A DNA stretch of 64,000 nt from Heloderma charlesbogerti (lineage: Eukaryota > Chordata > Lepidosauria > Squamata > Helodermatidae). Of the stretch, positions 56,136 through 64,000 are shown in pieces; position 1 is the stretch's first letter, and the number at the start of each line of letters is the position of its first letter. The DNA lies in contig JANEZZ010002243.1 in assembly GCA_026122225.1 (NCBI GenBank), positions 613,501 through 677,500 of the forward strand. The letters run 5' to 3'. Below the pieces are notes generated by a model that saw only the letters and a program-made list of their open reading frames with translations, was not told where the DNA came from and made no database searches. The position numbers were made by a program, and so were the translations under genes.

Positions 56136-57042
56136 TAGGGATGTACGAAGATTCCGCCATGGATCTCGGGGAGGCCGAATGCCAGTGCATTTGGCCCCCC
56201 GAAATCAGTGGTGGAACGGCCCACCCCCTGCCCCCCCTGGGATGAGACTTACCTTGGGCGGATCTTCCCGGTGGCGGTGGCTCCGGCGGCCGTTCGACAG
56301 TGGTGGCTGCGGCGGCCGGTCTTCCGACCGGCTGCCGCCACTGCCATTTCCAGTTTAAAAACAAAAACAAAAAAACGTGATAGGCTACGTAAAGATTTAT
56401 GTAGCCTATCATGGCTAGGTTTAAAAAAAAAAAAAATGACTGCGTCCCTGCAGTCAGCCGTGATAGGCTACATAAATGTTTACGTAGCCTATCACGGCTG
56501 ACTTAAAAAAAACAACAACACGTGCGTATGCAAATGGCGGCGGCCATGGCCCCCACCATTTGCGTTCCTTATTTTGGCACATCTTAGTCTACGTAAACAT
56601 TTACATAGACTAAGATGGCAAAAAGAAGGGGAACGCAAATAGCGTAGACACTACGCTATTTGCATTCCCCTTATTTTCGCCGTCTTAGTCTACATAAATG
56701 TTTACGTAGACTAAGACATGCCAAAATAAGGAACGCAAATGGCGGCGGCCATGGCCGCCGCCATTTGCGTATGAGAGTTGTTGTTGTTTTTTTAAAGTCA
56801 GCCGTGATAGGCTACGTAAACATTTATGTAGCCTATCACGGCTGACTGCAGGGACGCAGTCATTTGCGTTCCTGCTAGCCAGCGGCTGGATGTCCAGCTG
56901 GTGGCAGAGCTGGCCGGCAGCTCCACAAAATCGCTGCGGAGCACAGCTGGCCAGCCAGGATTCTGGGGGGGGAGGAACGGAGCGCCTCCCCCCCAACCAT
57001 AAACATAATTCATGAAAGGTAAGTACCTTTCGTACATCCCTA
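56136..57042 (-). mobile_element. hAT foldback element type II, reverse, double centre
   Basis: 907 bp, TAGGGATG...CATCCCTA, perfect duplication GTATTTAC (56128-56135 and 57043-57050). The centre has two TTAGTCTAC...GTAGACTAA hairpins inverted around GCAAATAGCGTAG..CTACGCTATTTGC, matching the double centre of 13007-13937. Outward donors at both ends (near 56249-56257, minus; near 57016-57024, plus). Confidence 0.93.
56253..56347 (-). other. ATG-to-splice-donor module (type II, open, 95 nt)
   Basis: ATGG (G at -3), 31 open codons plus two bases, then AAG|GTAAGT. Begins M-A-V-A-A-A-G-R-K-T-G and ends T-G-K-I-R-P. Twelve nt shorter than sister copies, an in-frame length change that keeps the donor phase. 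Confidence 0.47.
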
Positions 57043-57292
57043 GTATTTACTGGCACTTAAAAAAAATCCTCTAGAATTTCTTCAGCACCTATTCTTGATG
57101 CCATTAAATCTCAAATGTCCATGTTTAGTTCTTTTCAGTGCAAAAAGAGGCCATCAAAAAGTTACCCAAAGCTGAATTGGCTCTAGATACCCACCTGCCT
57201 TAGTAAGACTACCAGTTTATTTACATAAATTACATTAATGTCTTTTGGGGAGGTTTTCCTCTTAGAGAGGTTTCACATACTCTTGTGGGCAT

Positions 57293-57691
57293 TAGGGTTG
57301 TCAGAGAAATCTGCAACAGAAATAAATGAGTTCAGACTTTCATGAATCCAACTGGCCGATCCCACAGCAGACTGGCTTTTCCCTTGTCAGGTGGATTCCA
57401 CAGACTTGCAAACTGGCTTTCTAACTCACCCAAATTTTGTGCAAATCTTGTCATAGAAAAATACACACAACTTTTTCAAACACGGCCAAAAATATACATT
57501 TCCCCCATAGGCCAAAGCATGAAAATATGCAGTTTGGGGGGAATTTGTGAAAATTTGTGCAAGTGCAAATTTGCACAAATTTGGAGCCAAAAAAAATCCA
57601 ATTCCATCGACAGGAGAACAACGGAATGAAAGGTGTCTGGCAATCTATGAAACACAGACAGAACGGATTTTACAGAATCTGTACATCCCTA
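57293..57691. mobile_element. hAT MITE (TCAGAGAAATCTGC family)
   Basis: 399 bp, TAGGGTTG...CATCCCTA, flanks GTGGGCAT (57285-57292) / GCTGGAAT (57692-57699), six of eight. Shares GTCAGAGAAATCTGCAAC and ACAGCAGACTGG with 2161-2460. Confidence 0.65.
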
Positions 57692-57699
57692 GCTGGAAT

Positions 57700-58017
57700 T
57701 CAAAAGGTTGCATGGAAAATTTCATCTACAAGGTGGGACTTCTCGCACTCCCCCTTGTAAACCACCTTTCCTCATTGTCCAGAAAAAGACTCTCCAACCA
57801 GGAGAAACTTTGGAAGAGGCCTTAAACTCAAGGCTGATTCACATATCAGATGGTCCCATGCAATCACCTTCGATGTGTGTGAGGCTACCACCAGGCTTCT
57901 ACCTGGGAAAGTCTTGTAGTTTTCAAGTTACGAGTATGCATTAGTGAGATGCTTCTTGTGAAGAGAGATGGGCAGAATTATTGCACATTTCGTCCTTCGT
58001 GTGAAGTACTATCCACT
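57700..58017. other. Anonymous sequence
   Basis: No feature recognised. Confidence 0.35.
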
Positions 58018-58512
58018 AGGGATGGGTGAATCTGTCAGTTTCACATTCTTCCACATTCACATTAAAAAACAAAAACAAAAACAAACCTCAAGCTTTTCCA
58101 CTTCTGAATATGAAGAACTTTGCTAACTTGGGCATGTTCTTATAAAAAATATACTGAAATTAAATTTTCACCCATCTGTACCAGCCAAATTCAAATGGAA
58201 CAAAACCAACACCAGCCATGTAGGTGTTAATGATGAGGAGTATGTCAACAAAAAAGAGGTGGAAACCCTAATTAAGTACTAACATGGTGGAATATGCAGG
58301 GATTTAAACACAGATTATATATATATGAGAAGCGAAGTACTCAAAGCCCTGGGCCTGGGTGGACAAATCTGTCAGTTTTGGTTTCTCCCACATTCATTAA
58401 ACAACAACAACAACAACCCTCATTCTTTCTGGCCTAAATATGGAGAACTGTGCAAACTCTGCTCAACTCTGATAAAAACTGGAATGAAGTGAAATTTTCA
58501 TAAATCCCTACC
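58018..58512. mobile_element. Two decayed hAT MITEs (AATCTGTCAGTTT family)
   Basis: Copy one starts TAGGGATGGGTGAATC at 58018 and ends near TTTTCACCCATC (about 58183). Copy two starts near TGGGTGGACAAATC (58356) and ends AAATCCCTA (about 58512). Short (CAA)n stretches lie in both. Duplications not clear. Confidence 0.45.
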
Positions 58513-59291
58513 AATTACCCATCCCATCTACATTTCCCTTCTCCATTCAGATTTTGCCTTCCCTTAAATTAGCTCTCTTAACTGTTTAAGATACAGTAGA
58601 TCTTTCTCTTTATGCAAAGCTCACTTATTTGCTAGTAAAATGAGATCAAATTACGGGTTTATCCTTACATATAAAATAAGTGTTTTGTACAATGCCATGC
58701 ATAAATCAGTAGAAAACTGTATGGATGCTAAATCATGTGCAGCATTCTTTAAATTAAGGGATACACACTCAGGTACATATGATATGCGTCTTGAATACCT
58801 GATGATGGTGTGAGAGTTTTTATTTTTAGGCAACAGCCTCCAAGTGATTGTTTGTTATTGGTTTTTGACCTTCCAAAAGTGACTTGCTGAACTTCAGTCC
58901 AACACTGGTGATGTGCTAGTTTGATTAAATGGCCATGTGGGAATTGCAGGAGCAGCTCATAATCGGAAGTTGACATTCGTTTGACTGCCAGAGCATGAAG
59001 CGCGCACACTTCCACATAGCCCTCTCCTGACATTCTTTAAACATAAAAAATGCAAAGCTGCCAGAGAAATGGTGTGAAATGAACTCGGCTCCCTAAAAAC
59101 TGAGCATGTGAAAGGACATCAAAGCTTTGAATATAAGCTGTTTTGAAATCTCTTGTTGGTTGTGATAGAAGAAGAAGAAGAAGAAGAAGAAGAAGAAGAA
59201 GAAGAAGAAAGCAATTCCATTTTGTGACTTTGCTAGAAAGGTGAAAGTTACCAGACAAGCATCGGTTTAATTCATGGTTATTCACTGGTAG
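58513..59291. other. Anonymous sequence with (GAA)n
   Basis: (AGA)n of about 45 bp at 59166-59210. No gene recognised. Confidence 0.5.
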
Positions 59292-59299
59292 ATCTAGAA

Positions 59300-60130
59300 C
59301 ATGGGGATCAAACCTCCTTCAACCTGAGTGCCAAATTCAATTTCAGCAAAGTTCTCAGGGCCCTTATGCCCATGGTGGGTGGGGCTGAAGAAAAAAGGTG
59401 GAGGGCCAAAAAACCAAGGGTGCCAACGTTTTCTAGCTTAATGCATTTACTGGCAATACCTAAGGCTTAGGAGAAGCATTTCAACCTTTTACGGTGCAAT
59501 CCTATGGAGATAGTCGGCCACCTCTGAACGCAAAGGCAACCACCTAGCCAATGCAGAGTGGGCGGAGAACAAGGGGGGCTTCTCCTCCACACTCCAGCTT
59601 CCCTGCATTCAAGGCTAGATGGCCAATTTGGGCTGTCTAGCCTCAGGACTTCAGAGTGGGCTTGGGAGGCCGGGCAATGATAGGAAGTGTCATCCTGGCA
59701 CTTCCAAACTCCCCACCTCTCCCTGCTGCCCCCAGGAATGCCCCCATTTGCCTTGCTTCATGCTGCTTTTCTGAGCCAGAGCACGGGGATGATCTGCCCC
59801 ATATGAGGTGGCAGGGGATGGGGAGGCAAGGCAGTTTTTCAGGAACCAACCTTGGAATGTGGGCTCCGAAGTCAGTTCCGGAAAACTGGGCAATCCTATT
59901 GCCGTCTAGCCACTGTCTAGCAGCCATAGTATTGTGTCCTTAGAATGGGAAAGAAACTTCAGAAAAGCCAGAAAACCAGCAGTTATGGGAAGGGGGTGGG
60001 CCAGCGAAAAGGGCCTTTGATCCTGGGGAACTCCGGAGACCTGGACTGGGACCTCTGGGGAACACTGAAGTCCTAGATTGGGACCCCAGGAAGACAATTT
60101 AGCCTGTGGGCCTGATGTTCAACAACCCTG
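59300..60130. mobile_element. hAT MITE, CAGGGATG family (copy 2), carrying a nested element
   Basis: Left end CATGGGGATCAAACC, right end GTTCAACAACCCTG, perfect 8-bp duplication ATCTAGAA (59292-59299 and 60131-60138), which fits the hAT nTCTAGAn target. Split by the TTA-type element at 59492-59939. Confidence 0.8.
59492..59939. mobile_element. TTA-type inverted-repeat element (copy 2), nested
   Basis: About 448 bp with ends CGGTGCAATCCTATGG / GGACACAATACTATGG and TTA on both sides (59489-59491 and 59940-59942). The host copy 32909-33249 shows the uninterrupted CCTTTTAGAATGGG. PIF/Harbinger-like by target; no transposase. Confidence 0.62.
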
Positions 60131-60138
60131 ATCTAGAA

Positions 60139-62194
60139 ACACACTGAACGGAGTCATGGTTAATATGGACCTTTATATCTCTGGTTATTGCATGCTGGTA
60201 ACAAAGAAAAGAGTGTTGTAGCTATTTGTGTCATGTCCTGCTTGTAGGATTCACTGAGGCATCTAAGGGTCAAACAAACATGACATTTAATACATAGCAT
60301 GATGCTCCATTTAGGGGTTTTGTTTTCTCAACAGGAAGCATGGGAGGATCTAGACTGGGAGCACAACATAAGAAAGTAAGAGCCATTGCTGGAACAGACC
60401 AAAAGCTTATCTAGGAGCTTTTCTATACAAGGCTGTTAATCCACAATATCTACTTTTGATTTTGTCACAGAACTGAGATCCAAGCACAACACGAAGAGCA
60501 TTTTCTTTCCTGCTTTCCCACTACAGAACCTCCAGGTGGCACTGTGGTACAGCAGAATAGTGCAACTATGCAAGTGCAAAAAGTGTTTTCTTTTGCTTTC
60601 ACAAATAATGCCACATTTTCCCTGCTCTAAAATCTCTCCAGAAGGGCTGTTTAAAAACAGAAATGAGACTGGAGGGTCACGTTGTCATCTAAAGAACCCA
60701 TAATTGTGATTAGGGAATGATGAACCCACAATAAATGCCTTGTGTAGAATAGCTCTAGTTCCGCATTTTGTTCCCACAGTGGCCAAACAGATGCCTAGGG
60801 GTAGCCTACAAGCAGAACATGAGTAGAATAGCACCCTGCTCCTCTTCCCCAGCAACTGGTGTTCAGAGACATGCAGGGAGGGTGGGTTTAATCCTCCCCT
60901 CCCCAGCCATGTCCCTCCCCACTGAATATCACTCTCCCACACACAGTAGTTAGTGAATAATAGTCAGAGGTTACAGGGCCTGAAGTCCAAAACAGCTGGA
61001 GGGCACCAAGTTGGGAAAGACTGCCTAGAAATACAATTGAGTATACAATTGATACAATCCGGGGAAACCACAGACAAAAGTGAGGATCTCTAGAAATGGA
61101 AACAAGAAAGAAGCAGGGGCTTAGGGAAAGTATCCTGGGGTAAAGTCAGCTGGGAAGGGAAGGAAGGGCTGGCATTCACTTTGTATGGCCCATTCCCATA
61201 ACATTCCCACCTTTTTGACAGCATCTTGTCAATAGCTATAAAATGCAGGGGATGTGTGGTGATGGCAAAGGATTTAGTCCCTCAAATGTGATTCCCTGCA
61301 TCATCATCATCATCATTTCACTGATTATGTGTCCTTTGCTCTCCTGTATATTTACTTGAACTGTTCTCTCCTATGCCGAGACTTTTTGATAATGCAGTTT
61401 TAATTTTGTTTTTCAAGCTCCACCACAGGAGTTAAATTACTCCAGATGAAACATTTACATTTGATTCTGCCTGGCACTGGGGCTGTATAAAATGCCAGCA
61501 AGATAAGGAGAAAAACTGAATTAGCTCCTTAAGGACAGGAAGGAGATATATATATGATAATGGTATTTCTTCTAGTTGTCGTTTTGGCCAATGCAATCAG
61601 CTTAACCTATGGCATCTTAGTTAAGCGTTAGTATTTAGGAAACTGCAGGAAGGAATTGATGAAAGGATTACGTTTCTGGGTTGTTGGTCCCCCCCCCTTT
61701 TGCACACTTTCTAAGTGTCTACAAGAGCTTTCCTCCAGATGTGTTGGACGACAACTCCTACAGGACTGGGGAGGGGGGGGGAATGAAGCATCTAGCCTTC
61801 ATTGTGTTAGAGAAGATATTGAAAATTGGACTTTGGTGTCTGCCCTCAATTTGGCTACTAGAGGGACATTCTCAAGAAAACTCTTAACGTATGTAAAAGG
61901 TCAGGGCTGAGCACAGGACTAAAAACTGGCACTGCTAGATTCCACTGGGCTCAAACCAGGAACAGGATGAATCAGAGACTGGGTCTCTGCACTACTGGGA
62001 CTGCTGGCCAAAGGAAGGAATTACAAACAGTAACGTCTGGCCTGGGAAGTCAGGTGGCATCAAAAAAACATTCTGGTGCCATTGCCTGACATAAAGCTCC
62101 CAGTGTCGCTAGTTTCCCTCTCTCTGGGCAGCCTGTCACCGAAAAAGGCCACCAGATTATCCCTTTGCACCATCCATCAGCCATCATCTTGACT
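60139..62194. other. Mostly anonymous sequence with small repeats
   Basis: A CATAAGAAAGTAAGAGCC..CTGGAACAGACC SINE-body fragment at 60369-60415, and palindromic-MITE halves at 60960-61020 and 61722-61762. No gene recognised. Confidence 0.45.
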
Positions 62195-62285
62195 GTAAGC
62201 CTACCTGGAGATGCCAGGAATTAAACCTAGGGCCTTTTGCATGTAAAATATGGGTTCTACAACTGACCTCCATAGCCCTTCCCCT
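62195..62285 (-). mobile_element. tRNA-derived SINE fragment, reverse
   Basis: CTACCTGGAGATGCCAGGAA, TTAAACCTAGGGCC (decayed B box) and GGGTTCTACAACTGACC match the head of the SINE at 55165-55430. Confidence 0.6.
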
Positions 62286-62665
62286 CAGTACCAATGACAG
62301 CAATGTATTCTGCCACACAAATCATTGCCTTTAAAAATAGCAGGGCCGGCATCAGGAGGTCAGCAATGCTGGGCATTTGCTGATGCCCACATCCCTGTAA
62401 GGGTGCCCCTGATGACCCCCAGGACCCCCTTCTGCTCCTCTGTCTTGCTGTCACTCCTTGACCACCTGCTTTCTCTGAGCATGAAGTCCGAGCTCAGTTT
62501 CTGTGGGCGGTTGGGCCGACTGGGCCCAGACAGAGAGGGAAGTGAATGGGCAGTGGTGACAATGGTAAGGAGGAGGTGGCCCATTCAGTGAAAGTGGACC
62601 ACAGAGGGCATCATGCCCCCCCACCTGGATCTGAGACTGAAACATAGATAGCAATGCAATATATA

Positions 62666-63051
62666 CAGTGGTGTAATGGTATATTTGGAAATTCAGGAGC
62701 TCACTGTGGCAGTCTCCAAGGGCAGTCTAAACACTTCAGGCCGCTGTGTCGATCCATATGAACAAACCAGTTCTAGGAGTTTTCATCTCCACCAGGAGCA
62801 CATCTTTGGCAAAGCGAATAGGTCTTAATTGCCCATTCCACACCAAGTCATCCCAAGTACTTTGCATTCCGACATGGAACAATATATTGTTGCTGGGAAA
62901 ATTCATTTCCCCCACAGCTACAGTGAGGATCGCAGCTAAGCTCAGAGGGAGCAGGGAGTTCTGAGAAGGGTGGCAGAAGACATCAGAATCCCTGCTAATG
63001 AAGAAGTTCTGGGGCTGCGTCCCTGCGAGGCCTGCCTCCGCTACACCACTG
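62666..63051. mobile_element. hAT element with CAGTGGTGTA termini
   Basis: 386 bp, CAGTGGTGTAATGG...GCTACACCACTG, duplication AATATATA (62658-62665) / AATATATT (63052-63059), 7 of 8. A different hAT family from the TAGGG-ended ones. The 121-residue minus-strand frame across it has no recognised motif. Confidence 0.78.
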
Positions 63052-63059
63052 AATATATT

Positions 63060-63473
63060 ATATATAGAGAGAAATAAACTGAAATAAACTGAATTCCTCA
63101 TAAAGGAATGATCACCAAAGGAATAGACTTGTTAAAATAATAATTTCTTATGCCCCAAAGAGGGAATGCTATAGAAAGTTGACCTGATAAATGATTGTGT
63201 TCTCAGAGTATCAGGTCTGTCTGAGCATGTTCTAGAAAAACCCTGGGGACCTCTGAAATTAATAGCTGTTTATTGAATGTATCTTTTAAAAAGTCACATT
63301 TTGCAGCTATCCGTTTATTGATTTGACAGCATTTTATATTTTATTTATAAGCTCATAAGCCTTACCATGAATGAAATTAATGCTAAGTGCACTCTGTGGA
63401 GGAAGAATAAGATGTCTCTCTCTCTCTCTCTCTCTCTTTTCCATTTGAGCTTTTGATTAATGTTTGAGTAAAA
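63060..63473. other. Anonymous sequence with (TC)n
   Basis: (TC)n at about 63413-63437; nothing else recognised. Confidence 0.5.
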
Positions 63474-63795
63474 GGTCAAATCAGTCCATCCTAAAGGAAA
63501 TCAACCCTGACTGCTCATTGGAAGGACAGATACTGAAGCTGAAGCTCAAATATTTTGGCCACCTAATGCGAAGAGAAAACTCCCTGGAAAAGACCCTGAT
63601 GCTGGGAAAGACTGAAGGCAAAAGGAGAAGGGGACGGCAGAGGATGAGATGGCTAGATAGCATCACCGATGCAATGAATATGAACTTGAGCATGCTCCGG
63701 GAGACAGCGGAGGACAGGAAGGCCTGGCGTGCTATGGTCCATGGGGTCACAAAGAGTCGGACATGACTGAACGACTGAACAACAAAAAAAATAAT
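63474..63795 (+). mobile_element. BovB (RTE) LINE copy E, 3' end only
   Basis: Encodes RSNQSILKEINPDCS, KLKLKYFGHLMRRENS, QRMRWLDSITDAMN and AWRAMVHGVTKS before the ACTGAACAACAAAAA tail. It is the B/D subfamily C-terminus, strongly 5'-truncated. Confidence 0.9.
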
Positions 63796-64000
63796 AGGAG
63801 TTCGGCGACTCCGAGACTGACCATCTTTAAAATAACCATGGTGGGGGTGTGGGGGAATAGCATGGTGAATTGTCCTCTTTTGCAGACGACAGTTCTCTGT
63901 TTGAAGGGCTGTCCAAGGACTACTTTGAAGGTATACTCTATCTGAAGGGCTGTCCAGTCCAAGTCTTGTATAAATTTAAAGAGTCATCAGTGGGAGGAGC
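63796..64000. other. Anonymous sequence to window end
   Basis: No feature recognised. Confidence 0.3.

Noticed and set aside
62736..63101. 121-residue minus-strand frame
   Set aside because: Lies across a hAT element and its duplication; no recognisable motif.

Overview
The window looks like gene-poor nuclear DNA of a squamate reptile (lizard or snake). This is inferred from the repeat mix: BovB (RTE clade) LINEs, CR1 LINEs ending in ATTCTATG octamers, L2 LINEs, Sauria-like tRNA-derived SINEs and many hAT-type inverted-repeat elements. I found no host protein-coding exon, rRNA, true tRNA gene or CRISPR array. Every long open frame is a LINE fragment, part of a GC-rich palindromic transposon, or an anonymous chance frame.

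Layout. 0-9.3 kb: two solo LTRs of one family with perfect 5-bp duplications (2717-3298; 7790-9266, the second split by a hAT element), plus hAT elements, one nested inside another (812-1513 within 783-2142). 9.4-18.1 kb: two BovB copies, BovB-A (+, 9856-14081) and BovB-B (-, 14435-18059), carrying four foldback hAT insertions. 19-29.5 kb: scattered short hAT/MITE copies, CR1 tails and two L2 fragments. 29.6-32.2 kb: BovB-C (+), an almost uninterrupted BovB with a 12-bp duplication. 32.9-44.4 kb: SINEs, hAT-type and TTA-type palindromic MITEs and microsatellites. 44.5-47.7 kb: a CR1 split by one foldback hAT. 49.9-54.2 kb: BovB-D (-), reaching the BovB 5' end, with an 11-bp duplication and two foldback hATs. 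54.2-64 kb: further hAT elements, SINEs, a TTA-type element and a BovB 3' tail.

The most interesting system is a family of non-autonomous hAT elements, called here foldback types I and II. They have 8-bp target duplications, TAGGG(A/G)TG...CATCCCTA ends, and an interior built almost entirely of nested palindromes. Type I carries perfect SRF-type CArG boxes in its central hairpin. Both types carry outward-facing consensus 5' splice donors. In one arm, seven copies hold an ATGG start (purine at -3, YY1/TISU-like core) lying 107 nt (six copies) or 95 nt (one copy) before a GTAAGT donor, always in the same phase. The frame is open in four copies, including both subfamilies. In two others the only stop is at codon 8 and is explainable by CpG decay. 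The arrangement resembles a mobile CpG-rich first exon. This is a hypothesis from sequence only; no transposase for these elements lies in the window.
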